DNA of 64,000 nucleotides from Alphaproteobacteria bacterium (GTDB taxonomy: Bacteria > Pseudomonadota > Alphaproteobacteria > Sphingomonadales > Kordiimonadaceae), in contig SBGU01000046.1 in the NCBI GenBank assembly GCA_006226495.1, positions 1 to 64,000 on the forward strand. Direction: 5' to 3'. Both the position numbers and the translations under genes were made by a program. Of this stretch, positions 25,948 to 34,749 are shown in pieces. The notes beneath the pieces were generated by a model. That model had not been told where the DNA came from and did not search any database. It saw only the letters and a program-made list of their open reading frames with translations. Within the stretch, counting starts at the first letter, position 1. Each line of letters opens with the position of its first letter.

Positions 25948-27063
25948 TCAGCGCCGCGTGCGGTTATAAAGGTTTTTCCAGGCGGCCAGGTAGGCGTCTA
26001 TGTCGGCTTCGGTGGTGCCATAGCCAAGCGATACACGAATCGAACTTTCCGCCACCCGGTCCTCGTACCCCATGGCGTTCAGCACATGGGACACCTTTAC
26101 CTTGCCGGACGAACAGGCAGACCCCGACGATACACAAATGCCCGCCAGGTCGAAATGCATGACCTGGGTTTCGCCCTTCACGCCCGGCATGGCGATACAG
26201 CTTGTGTTCGCGGTACGCGGGCTGCCGGCGCCCACAAGCACGATGTCGTTGGCGTGCGCCGTCACCCCCGCTTCAAGCCGGTCGCGCAGCGCGGCGATGC
26301 GGTCCATATCACCGACGGCGCCCATGGCTTCGATGGCGGCCAGGCCGAAACCCGCAATACCCGCGACATTTTCGGTGCCGGACCGGCGCGACAGTTCCTG
26401 CCCGCCACCTGCAATCAGCGCCGCCAGCGGCGCTGTCGGCGCCAGGATAATGGCGCCCAGGCCCTGTGGGCCGCCGATCTTGTGGGCGGACAGGGTCAGG
26501 TAATCGACATCCAGCGCTTTGCGGTCCAGCATCATCTTGCCGGCGGCCTGCACAGCATCCGTATGCATGCGCGCGCCTGCCGCGTGCGCCATGGCCGCAA
26601 TTTCGGCCACGGGCTGGATCACACCGGTTTCATTGTTGGCCAGCATCACCGACACCAGCGCAGGCTTGGCGGCGTCTTCAAGAAGCGCCGCCAGGCGGCC
26701 AAGGTCGACAATGCCGTCCTGCCCCACAGGCAGGCTGAAGACCGGCACGCCGGCCAGTCTGGCGGCTGCCAGACTGCTGTCATGCTCGATGGCGGAGACA
26801 ATGAGGCTGGCTGCACCCGCGCCCCGGATCACGCTATTGTTGGCTTCAGTACCCCCGCCACAGAAAACAACATCCCTTGGCCGGGCATTCACCAGTGCCG
26901 CCACCTGCACGCGCGCCTGTTCGACCGTCGCACGCGCCTGCCGGCCGGCGGCATGCACAGACGACGGGTTACCCACATGGCGCATGGTCTCTGCCACCGT
27001 CTCGATCACGGACGGGCGGATGGGGCATGTGGCGTTATAGTCGAGGTAAATCGGCGTTTTCAT
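25948..27063 (-). CDS. Cysteine desulfurase, NifS class (second copy)
   Basis: The 371-residue enzyme has PLP Lys in LSAHKIGGPQG, the active Cys in VSSGSACSSGKVKVSHVL, and GGGTEANNSVIRG. It resembles the first copy but is clearly diverged, so the pair is not a recent duplication. The start MKTPIYLDYNATCP at 27063 is the family start; reading from 27399 adds about 112 unconserved residues. It heads the fdx-linked operon. Such upstream copies are often adjacent to suf genes in alphaproteobacteria; no suf genes are present here. Confidence 0.92.
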   Translation of the reverse strand: MKTPIYLDYNATCPIRPSVIETVAETMRHVGNPSSVHAAGRQARATVEQARVQVAALVNARPRDVVFCGGGTEANNSVIRGAGAASLIVSAIEHDSSLAAARLAGVPVFSLPVGQDGIVDLGRLAALLEDAAKPALVSVMLANNETGVIQPVAEIAAMAHAAGARMHTDAVQAAGKMMLDRKALDVDYLTLSAHKIGGPQGLGAIILAPTAPLAALIAGGGQELSRRSGTENVAGIAGFGLAAIEAMGAVGDMDRIAALRDRLEAGVTAHANDIVLVGAGSPRTANTSCIAMPGVKGETQVMHFDLAGICVSSGSACSSGKVKVSHVLNAMGYEDRVAESSIRVSLGYGTTEADIDAYLAAWKNLYNRTRR

Positions 27064-27234
27064 GACTGTCACATAGGAACAAACGGTCTGTGGATCAATT
27101 CTAATTTCGGCCCCGATACTTAGTTTGCTTGCGAATCGGTACCAAAGTTCGATATATCGGGGATTGAACATACCGTGGGCGCACTGCCCCAACAATCCAG
27201 TCAACCAAAAAAAAGCGCGAACAAAGACCCTCAG

Positions 27235-27882
27235 ATGCCAGAAATTATCTTCAGTGGACCGGCAGGGCGGCTCGAGGGCCGTTATCAGCCGGGCAAGAGC
27301 GATACCGCGCCGGTAGCCCTTATCCTGCACCCGCATCCGCAATATGGCGGCACCATGGATAACAAGGTTACCTATTATCTTTATCATGCCTTTGCGCACC
27401 GGGGTTTTGCCACCCTGCGCTTCAACTTCCGCGGTGTCGGTCGCAGCCAGGGCGAATTCGACAATGGCACCGGCGAACTGTCGGATGCCGCATCGGCGCT
27501 TGACTGGCTTCAGTCCATGAATGCCAATTCGACCGGTACCTGGATCGCCGGCTTTTCGTTCGGCGCCTGGATCGGCATGCAGCTTCTGATGCGCCGTCCG
27601 GAAATCAAGGGCTTCATTTCGGTGGCGCCGCCCGCGAACCTGTATGACTTCTCGTTCCTGGCACCCTGCCCGTCATCGGGCCTGATCATCCAGGCCGATA
27701 ACGACGACCTGGTGACCCCGATTTCGGTGACCAAGCTCGTGGAAAAACTGAAGGCCCAGAAATCGATCACGATCCATCATGATACGATCAAAGGCGCCAA
27801 CCATTTCTTCGAAACGGAACTGAACGCCCTGATGGCGTCGGTGAACAAATACCTGAACCTGCGGCTGAGCGGCAAAGAATAG
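27235..27882 (+). CDS. Alpha/beta hydrolase (COG2945-like)
   Basis: The 215-residue protein begins MPEIIFSGPAGRLEGRYQPG, the usual start in this family, and has the oxyanion segment LHPHPQYGGTMDN, a nucleophile elbow GFSFGAW, DNDDLVTP for the acid and GANHFF for the base. It has no signal peptide and is probably cytoplasmic. The gene is divergent from the cysteine desulfurase operon, a neighbourhood also seen beside suf/isc genes elsewhere. The substrate is unknown. Confidence 0.85.
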   Translation: MPEIIFSGPAGRLEGRYQPGKSDTAPVALILHPHPQYGGTMDNKVTYYLYHAFAHRGFATLRFNFRGVGRSQGEFDNGTGELSDAASALDWLQSMNANSTGTWIAGFSFGAWIGMQLLMRRPEIKGFISVAPPANLYDFSFLAPCPSSGLIIQADNDDLVTPISVTKLVEKLKAQKSITIHHDTIKGANHFFETELNALMASVNKYLNLRLSGKE

Positions 27883-27906
27883 ACCCCGGCCAAGGGATGG
27901 AAACCA

Positions 27907-27932
27907 AAAGGGCGCCCGATGTGGCGCCCTTT
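27907..27932. terminator. Bidirectional terminator between hydrolase and anmK
   Basis: Perfect 10-bp arms AAAGGGCGCC (27907-27916) and GGCGCCCTTT (27923-27932) surround CGATGT. A broken T run follows on the plus side and an A-run precedes for the minus side, consistent with stopping both convergent transcripts. Confidence 0.8.
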
Positions 27933-27938
27933 CTGCTT

Positions 27939-29096
27939 TTATACATGGTAGGCGCGCTGTCGCGGCTCGTTGAGCACGCCGCCGGTTGTCGGCACCGGAC
28001 AGCCGGTGGTCGACGGCAGGCTGAGCGGCAACCCGCGTACCGAGCGCACGGCCAGGAAAGCGAACGCCTCGGCTTCCAGCGCGTCACCGCGCCAGCCCAG
28101 CACATCAACCGGGTCCACCAGCACCGGCAGGCGCCGCCTCAGACGCCGCATCAGGGTCTTGTTGTGCCGACCACCCCCACAGACATACCAGGCGTCTGGC
28201 GGGCTCGGGAAATGGCTTTGGGCCGCGACCATCGATTCCACCATGAAATCTGTCAGGGTTGCCGCGCCGTCCTCGGCGCTCAGGCCCCGCACACCCTGCA
28301 CGTTGAAATCGTCCCGGTCGAGGGTCTTCGGCGGTGCTTCGTCGAAATAGGGGCTGGCCATCAGGCCCATGACCACTTCCTCGTGGCTGAGGCCACGGGC
28401 CGCGAGTTGGCCGTCGGTATCGCACGGCGTGCCGGTATGGATTTCGGCCCAGTCATCCAGGATCGCATTGCCCGGCCCCGTGTCAAACGCGACAATTTCA
28501 GGTTCCGGGCCGTTCTTGAAGGATACCCAGGTCACATTGGCTACACCGCCAATATTCAGAACCGCCACTGTCTTGTGGCGTTTTTCCCCGGCCAGCAGCG
28601 CGGCATGATAGAGCGGCACCAAAGGCGCACCCTCGCCGCCGGCTGCCACATCTGCCGTGCGGAAATCATTCACGACCGGAATGCCGGTGCGGCCTGCCAG
28701 GCGGCCACCATCGCCAATCTGCCAGGTCCAGCCGCGATCGGGCCGGTGGGTCAGGGTCTGGCCATGGAAACCGATGAGGTCGATATCAGCGGCTGCAAGG
28801 CCGGTCACACCCAATAGCTCCTGCACGGCGGCGGCATGATAGTCGGTCAGATCCTGTTCCAGGACCTTGATGGCGGGCGGGGCGTCGCCCGAGCTGCCGG
28901 CAGAGGCCGCGATGCGCAATCCTTCCTTGATCTGGTCCCTCAGGCGCGGCGGGTACGGCATGGTCAGGGACGGGCCACGGCGTTCAAGCCGGGTACCGTC
29001 CGTATAGATCATCGCGGCATCGACCCCGTCCATCGAGGTACCGCTCATCAGGCCGATCACGCACTTGATGTCGCCCGGCTCACCCAAAACTGTCAT
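27939..29096 (-). CDS. anmK: Anhydro-N-acetylmuramic acid kinase
   Basis: The 385-residue enzyme phosphorylates 1,6-anhydro-MurNAc during cell-wall recycling. The ATP-binding motif VIGLMSGTSMDGVDAA, the FHGQTLTHRP segment, NDFRTADVAAGGEGAPLVP, NIGGVANVT and FDTGPGNAILD are all family signatures. The start at 29096 has AGGTG upstream; a reading from 29150 overlaps the tyrS promoter region. Anhydro-MurNAc is the product of lytic transglycosylases such as the MltG encoded here. Confidence 0.95.
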   Translation of the reverse strand: MTVLGEPGDIKCVIGLMSGTSMDGVDAAMIYTDGTRLERRGPSLTMPYPPRLRDQIKEGLRIAASAGSSGDAPPAIKVLEQDLTDYHAAAVQELLGVTGLAAADIDLIGFHGQTLTHRPDRGWTWQIGDGGRLAGRTGIPVVNDFRTADVAAGGEGAPLVPLYHAALLAGEKRHKTVAVLNIGGVANVTWVSFKNGPEPEIVAFDTGPGNAILDDWAEIHTGTPCDTDGQLAARGLSHEEVVMGLMASPYFDEAPPKTLDRDDFNVQGVRGLSAEDGAATLTDFMVESMVAAQSHFPSPPDAWYVCGGGRHNKTLMRRLRRRLPVLVDPVDVLGWRGDALEAEAFAFLAVRSVRGLPLSLPSTTGCPVPTTGGVLNEPRQRAYHV

Positions 29097-29172
29097 AGAA
29101 CACCTGTTATCTGTACCCTGCCCCACGCGAAGGCTTTGCCTTTTCGCCACCCTATGCTACATCAGCCCGCTC

Positions 29173-29202
29173 TTAAACTATTTTGTGATGGCGCCTTATA
29201 GA
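29173..29202 (+). promoter_or_regulatory. Candidate sigma-70 promoter for tyrS
   Basis: TTAAAC (29173-29178) and TATAGA (29197-29202) are 18 bp apart. The -10 is identical to that proposed for rpsF. The start of transcription would be near 29209, only about 22 nt before the ATG. Confidence 0.45.
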
Positions 29203-29230
29203 AGGCCGCCCCAACCGTTGGACTGACATC

Positions 29231-30484
29231 ATGAGCGAACTGAAATCGGACTTTCTGCGCATCCTGACCGAGCGCGACTTCATCCACCAGGTGACCGACC
29301 TTGAGGGTCTGGACGCCAAGATGGCCGAAGGTCCGATCTCCGCTTATATCGGCTTCGACTGCACGGCGCCCAGCCTGCATGTCGGCAGCCTTGTCCAGAT
29401 CATGATGCTGCGCTGGCTGCAGAAATGCGGCCACAAACCGATCGTGCTTCTGGGCGGCGGCACCAGCCGGGTCGGCGACCCGTCCGGCAAGGACGAAAGC
29501 CGCAAGCTGATGACCGACGAGATCATCGCCGACAATATGCGCGGCATCGGGTCTATCTTCGCCCAGTTCATGAACTTCGGCGACGGCGCGTCGGACGCCA
29601 TGATGGTCAATAACGGCGAATGGCTGGACAAGCTCGAATATATCTCGTTCCTGCGCGATGTGGGCCGCCACTTCACCATCAACCGCATGATGACCTTCGA
29701 CAGTGTCAAGCTGCGGCTCGAGCGTGAACAGCCGCTGACGTTCCTTGAGTTCAACTACATGATCCTGCAGGCCTATGACTTCATGGAACTGGGCCGCCGC
29801 TACGACTGTGCGCTGCAGATGGGTGGTTCGGACCAGTGGGGCAACATCGTCAACGGCATCGAACTGGGCCGCCGTGTCGACAACCGTGGCCTCTTTGGCC
29901 TGACCACGCCGCTGATCACCACCGCGGACGGCAAGAAGATGGGCAAAACCGCTGACGGCGCCATCTGGCTGAATGATGGCAGCCTGTCGGCCTATGATTA
30001 CTGGCAGTTCTGGCGCAACACCCAGGACGGAGACGTCGGCAAGTTCCTGCGCCTGTTCACCGATATCCCGATGGACGAAGTGCGTCGGCTTGAGGCGCTG
30101 GAAGGCTCGGAAATCAACGACGCCAAGGTCATCCTGGCAAATGCCGCGACGGCCATGTGCCGGGGCCTGGATGCTGCCAAAGCCGCCGAAGCCACCGCCA
30201 AGGAAACCTTCGAGCGCGGTGGTGCCGGTGCTGACCTGCCGACCATCGAGATCACCGGTGCGCGGCTGGGCGAAGGTGTGAATATCGTCGACCTCCTTCT
30301 GGAAGCCGGCCTTGGCGCATCAAAAGGCGAACTGCGCCGCCTGGTGCAACAGGGCGGCGCCAAGGTCAATGATGTCAAGGTCGACAGCATCGACGTCACC
30401 ATTTCAGCCACCGACCTGAACGATGGCCTGATCAAACTGTCGGCTGGCAAGAAACGCCACGCGCTGGTGCGCACCGCAGGTTAA
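29231..30484 (+). CDS. tyrS: Tyrosyl-tRNA synthetase
   Basis: The 417-residue class I synthetase has the HIGH-like [15 protein letters not shown], the tyrosine-binding region [27 protein letters not shown] and the KMSKS-like KKMGKT. A C-terminal S4 RNA-binding domain ([23 protein letters not shown]) completes it. It charges tRNA-Tyr. The gene is divergent from anmK. Confidence 0.97.
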   Translation: MSELKSDFLRILTERDFIHQVTDLEGLDAKMAEGPISAYIGFDCTAPSLHVGSLVQIMMLRWLQKCGHKPIVLLGGGTSRVGDPSGKDESRKLMTDEIIADNMRGIGSIFAQFMNFGDGASDAMMVNNGEWLDKLEYISFLRDVGRHFTINRMMTFDSVKLRLEREQPLTFLEFNYMILQAYDFMELGRRYDCALQMGGSDQWGNIVNGIELGRRVDNRGLFGLTTPLITTADGKKMGKTADGAIWLNDGSLSAYDYWQFWRNTQDGDVGKFLRLFTDIPMDEVRRLEALEGSEINDAKVILANAATAMCRGLDAAKAAEATAKETFERGGAGADLPTIEITGARLGEGVNIVDLLLEAGLGASKGELRRLVQQGGAKVNDVKVDSIDVTISATDLNDGLIKLSAGKKRHALVRTAG

Positions 30485-30566
30485 GGCCTGCACAAGCAAA
30501 CTTGGCCTTTGGGCCTCCGTTCCTGTAGGCTGGCGCAACCGTCAGCCCGGACAATCGGAGGCCCAA

Positions 30567-31361
30567 ATGCTGAAATCCCTGATCCCTGCCCTTTTTCTGG
30601 CGTCCATGCCCGCCCTCGCGGCTGACCCCCTGGACCTTTCCGGCCAGGCCTTTGTCGACCTGAGCCATGCGTATGGCGAGAACACATTGTTCTGGCCAAC
30701 ATCGCCTATCAAGTTCGAACACAAGCAACTGGCATACGGCGAAACCGAAGCCGGTTATTTCTATTCGGCCTATAGCTTCTGCATGCCCGAACATGGCGGC
30801 ACCCATCTTGATGCCCCGATCCATTTCTCAAAAGGCGGCGACACGGCGGACAAGGTTCCGCTCGACAAACTGATCGGCCCTGCGGTGGTTATTGACATCA
30901 GTAAACAGGCCGCCGCCAACCGCAATTACCGGCTGCAGGCCGAAGATGTCGATGCGTTCGAAAAGGAACATGGCCGCATCCCGGATGGCAGCGCCGTCCT
31001 GTTGCGCACGGGCTGGGACCGGTATTGGCCGGACGCCAAATCCTATCTGGGCGACGACACGCCGGGCGATGCCAGCAGGCTCAGCTTTCCGTCTTTCGGC
31101 GCGGCTGCTGTCGCCATGTTGATATCGGAACGCCATGTGCGACTGATCGGCATTGACACTGCGTCCATCGATTATGGCCCGTCGCGTGAATTTCCGGTGC
31201 ACCAGTTGGCAGGTGGCGCCAATATCCCGGCGCTTGAGAACCTGACAGGGCTTGGTGCCCTGCCCGCCACCGGCACAACCCTGATCGCACTGCCGATGAA
31301 AATCGAGGACGGGTCGGGCGGGCCGGTGCGTGTGGTAGCGCTGGTGCCGAAAGCTCAGTAA
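30567..31361 (+). CDS. Secreted cyclase-family (kynurenine formamidase-like) hydrolase
   Basis: The 264-residue product starts with a signal peptide (MLKSLIPALFLASMPALA) and is probably periplasmic. The metal-binding motif HGGTHLDAPIHF matches the HxGTHxDxPxH signature of the cyclase/KynB family. GIDTASIDYGPSREFPVH is also typical. KynB itself is cytoplasmic, so the exported form probably has another substrate. It is followed at 5 bp by the convergent end of the AsmA/YhdP-like gene. Confidence 0.85.
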   Translation: MLKSLIPALFLASMPALAADPLDLSGQAFVDLSHAYGENTLFWPTSPIKFEHKQLAYGETEAGYFYSAYSFCMPEHGGTHLDAPIHFSKGGDTADKVPLDKLIGPAVVIDISKQAAANRNYRLQAEDVDAFEKEHGRIPDGSAVLLRTGWDRYWPDAKSYLGDDTPGDASRLSFPSFGAAAVAMLISERHVRLIGIDTASIDYGPSREFPVHQLAGGANIPALENLTGLGALPATGTTLIALPMKIEDGSGGPVRVVALVPKAQ

Positions 31362-31365
31362 CGGA

Positions 31366-34300
31366 TTATTGCGGCACGGGTCCGGTCGTCGGTTCTGTGT
31401 CGGCGTCCTGTTGTTCTGCCGGCTCTGGTTGTGGCTCCTGCAGGTCAGCGGGCTTTTCTTCTGGTACCGGTTCGGGGGCCGGTACCTGCTTTGGCGCCTC
31501 GACATCGGAGACCCTGCCTTTTTTGCCTTCGAACAGAAGGCGCAGGAACCCGGGCGCGAGGCCGGACAGTGCGTTGACCGTGACCTCCGGCCCTTCGGTC
31601 ATGCCCTTGACCCGGTAGGCGACGCCAAACAGGCCCTTGCCGTCCCCGCCCGAGAACAGACCACCCACCAGCGGAATTTTACCGAGAAGCGAGTTGATGC
31701 CGTATGCAGGCACAATCACGCCATTCACGTTGATGCGGCCATCGTCGGCTTCGATCTGGCCTTCCATGGTCATGCCCATCGACGGGCCGTTGGCCTTGAG
31801 GCCATTGAGGTCAAGAAGCTGTTCTTTGTATTCAAACGGTATTTCGATACTGCTCAGGTCGAGGGGGCCGCTGGCGAGATAATTGTCAAGCCCGCTGATC
31901 ACGCCTTCGGTGATGCCGTCACCCAGGGCAGATTTGGGGACAAGCAACGCCCCCGAGATCGTACCTTTGCCATTAAGGACAAGGTGTTTGCCCCAACCGC
32001 CCGTGACACCGTCCAGCACCATGTTGCCACCCGAAAGATGGGCGAACAGGCCAAGGCCACGCAAAAGCCGCCCGGCATCCGGGCTTTCGATATGGATGGG
32101 CCTGAGTGTCTTGCCATCGTCAAGTACCGTTATGACCGTGCGCGCCTCTGTTTTGGCGTTCGGGAACTGCCCGGAAATGTCCATCATTGTGGGCGCGCCA
32201 TCCACAAAACTGGTCCGCGCCGACGCATGCTCCAGCACCACGGCATTCTCAAGCAGGATGCGATCGGCCTTCAGGCTAAGCTGGAGCGGGCCGTCGCCGT
32301 CGCTGTCTTTCGCGGCCTGGCCAGGTTTGCTGTCCATCAATGGCGCAAGGTCGAACTGGCGTGCCCACATGTCGACCACCAGCGGCCGGTCGGGTCGCTG
32401 GTCGATGGTACCGGCAAGCCCCTCGTTGCGGCCAAGTTGTTTTATGTCGAACTGCCCACTGAACAAGCCGCTATCCTTGGGCCCCCAATGGAAATCGGCG
32501 CTCAGGTCGACACCTTCGCCAGCCAGCACCAAGGGCAACAGGTGTGTACCGGCATCGTCGAATACCACAGTGCCGGTGGCGCTGGCCGGCGCGTTCGCCG
32601 GTTTTTGCCATACCAGTTGCGGCACGCGCACCACGGCCCCAGTCGTGTCGGCGGAGAAGGAACCTGCACGGAATTTGAGCGAGCGACCGACGAAGGTCGC
32701 GTCTCCCAGCACCGGGCCCTGCAGATAGTCTGAAATATCGACTCCAAATGCCTTGAGGTCATTCTGGTCCATGCGTCCGGACAGCGTGATGCGACTTGTG
32801 TCTGCGTCCGGGTCCGTGCGGCCCGCCGCCATATCCTCATGCCAATGCAGGTCCAGCGGGACGCCGTTCAACTTGCCATGGCCATTGGCATCCAGTTCGT
32901 CCGGTGTAAGGGCAAGTGCGAGCGTGGCACCCGTCAGCCCCTCGCCGCCCAGAAGATCAGCGACCCTGGTATCGGTCAGGGTCGCCTGCACATCATAATG
33001 GACGGCTTCCTTCGGCAGATCCTTGACAAGCGGCGTGCTGATCACCGCCCGGATAACGGCCTGGCCGTCCAGCCGGCTGGCGTCAAAACCCATCTTCTGC
33101 GGCACTTCCAGCGGTGGATAGCTGATCAGTTCCATCACCGTCGGCACCGGTCCTGCGGCCCGCACAGAAAAGGTCCCCGTCGCGCCGCCCTGGATATTGA
33201 TGTCCGTCAGCTCGGCGACTGTCCCGGCTATAGGCATGCCCAGAACGGCACCTTTGCTGAGGCCAAGCCTGAAGCTGCTTTCGGTCAAGGTCGCGCGCCC
33301 TGCCGCTCCCTTGATCGGCGGCATGGACAACAGGAATTTCGTGTCCACGTCCTCGAAGGCAAAATCCAGCTTGAAGACGCTGCCGTCTTCAAACGGGCCT
33401 GTACCGTCAGGCGCGATGTCCAGTTGGAACCGGGCCTCGTCTGTCTTGCCGCCCAGCATATGGTCGTCGATCCAGGCGCGGGCACCGCGGGGCGTACCGT
33501 CCGGATGCACCATGATCGGCCAATAGCGCAGCAATTCCGCGATGGAAATATCATTCACGGTGCCGAACATGCGCACCCCGGGCTGTTCGCCACCCTCTTC
33601 CCAATAGATGACGCCGTCCCCGCGGATAACCTTGTCGCCCGCCGCCAGTTCCACCTGCCGGATTGCAAGGATCTGTTCCGCGACATCATAATCGCCGCGC
33701 ACGGTGCCATAGCGGATTTGCGCCGGATTCGGATAATGAACAGGGTCTGACAGCACGCCGTCATCGATATCGACAGCAAAACGCGCGGCCCTGAGGCCGA
33801 TATTGGACGCGAGGTCGAGTTCGAGGTTGAGCCCGACCGGGAATTGCAACAGGGATACAAAGTCCGGCAATTTGGCATGCGCAGCCAGGCTCGCCGGCGT
33901 AAACCCGCTGAAAGCCAGTGAAACATTCACTTCACCGATCAGGGGTTCTGCCTTGCCGCTCAGGGTAATCTGGGTCGGCGCATCCGCGAGGCTGGCATCA
34001 ATGATGGCCCGCATCGCAATCGCATTGTCTTCGTTGCTCAGCCGGAACTGCGGCAGGCTGATATGGGCGTTCGGCATGTCCTGCCCGCGCGCGATATCGA
34101 CGGAAGCGTTGCGTACCACAATTCGGTCCAGGCCCGGCGCCCGGGTCAGGAGCCGGGCGCCGAAACGGCTGAAACCCTCGGTCACCGGCCGCAGGATTTC
34201 AGGTTTTGGCAGACCGTTCTCACCAAACAGGTCGCCCATCAGGTCGCTGTCGCTGTTGGCATCGCTGAAGGCGCCGATATCCGTGATCACCACGTTCGGG

Positions 34301-34653
34301 TTGTTGATATCGATCGTGGAGAAACTGACACTTGTCAGGACCGAGGTGAAAGCAACCCCCAGCCGGGCTTCAGGCACCGAGGCCCGCATGCGGTCGCGCC
34401 GGTCAATCAGGGTCAGGTCGGTGATGGCCACCCAGGGCCGGACCGAGCGCCAGTCCCAGCCGATAACGGCATCCTTGAAGCGGATATCCCAGCCGGGCAG
34501 CACCGCCGCTGCACGTTCCTGGATGCTTTCGCGGGCAAAACTGACATCAACCGGCGCCAGAAACAGGCGTGCGATCACCAGACACAACAGCAACACTGTC
34601 GCTGTCATGATCCAGACACCGATTCTCGCCAATAATGACCACAGTTGTTTCAA
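31366..34653 (-). CDS. Large AsmA/YhdP-like envelope protein (DUF3971)
   Basis: The 1095-residue protein has one N-terminal membrane segment (about 8-32) and a long periplasmic part rich in short beta-strands. Regions such as AELLRYWPIMVHPDGTPRGARAW, AAGRATLTESSFRLGL and a C-terminal DUF3971/AsmA_2-like block (FEYKEQLLDLNGLKANGPSMG, NSLLGKIPLVGGLFSGGDG) fit the YhdP group, which forms lipid-carrying bridges between the two membranes in E. coli. The last 40 residues are Pro/Glu-rich and disordered. It is divergent from glnE. Confidence 0.85.
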   Translation of the reverse strand: MKQLWSLLARIGVWIMTATVLLLCLVIARLFLAPVDVSFARESIQERAAAVLPGWDIRFKDAVIGWDWRSVRPWVAITDLTLIDRRDRMRASVPEARLGVAFTSVLTSVSFSTIDINNPNVVITDIGAFSDANSDSDLMGDLFGENGLPKPEILRPVTEGFSRFGARLLTRAPGLDRIVVRNASVDIARGQDMPNAHISLPQFRLSNEDNAIAMRAIIDASLADAPTQITLSGKAEPLIGEVNVSLAFSGFTPASLAAHAKLPDFVSLLQFPVGLNLELDLASNIGLRAARFAVDIDDGVLSDPVHYPNPAQIRYGTVRGDYDVAEQILAIRQVELAAGDKVIRGDGVIYWEEGGEQPGVRMFGTVNDISIAELLRYWPIMVHPDGTPRGARAWIDDHMLGGKTDEARFQLDIAPDGTGPFEDGSVFKLDFAFEDVDTKFLLSMPPIKGAAGRATLTESSFRLGLSKGAVLGMPIAGTVAELTDINIQGGATGTFSVRAAGPVPTVMELISYPPLEVPQKMGFDASRLDGQAVIRAVISTPLVKDLPKEAVHYDVQATLTDTRVADLLGGEGLTGATLALALTPDELDANGHGKLNGVPLDLHWHEDMAAGRTDPDADTSRITLSGRMDQNDLKAFGVDISDYLQGPVLGDATFVGRSLKFRAGSFSADTTGAVVRVPQLVWQKPANAPASATGTVVFDDAGTHLLPLVLAGEGVDLSADFHWGPKDSGLFSGQFDIKQLGRNEGLAGTIDQRPDRPLVVDMWARQFDLAPLMDSKPGQAAKDSDGDGPLQLSLKADRILLENAVVLEHASARTSFVDGAPTMMDISGQFPNAKTEARTVITVLDDGKTLRPIHIESPDAGRLLRGLGLFAHLSGGNMVLDGVTGGWGKHLVLNGKGTISGALLVPKSALGDGITEGVISGLDNYLASGPLDLSSIEIPFEYKEQLLDLNGLKANGPSMGMTMEGQIEADDGRINVNGVIVPAYGINSLLGKIPLVGGLFSGGDGKGLFGVAYRVKGMTEGPEVTVNALSGLAPGFLRLLFEGKKGRVSDVEAPKQVPAPEPVPEEKPADLQEPQPEPAEQQDADTEPTTGPVPQ

Positions 34654-34749
34654 AGGTGCAGTCCAGCCGTATTAAAGACCCTTGATTTGACGGGACGAGG
34701 CATGGACACTTCGCAAAAGTTTTCTTTCCTGCCTCACCGGTTATAGAGC

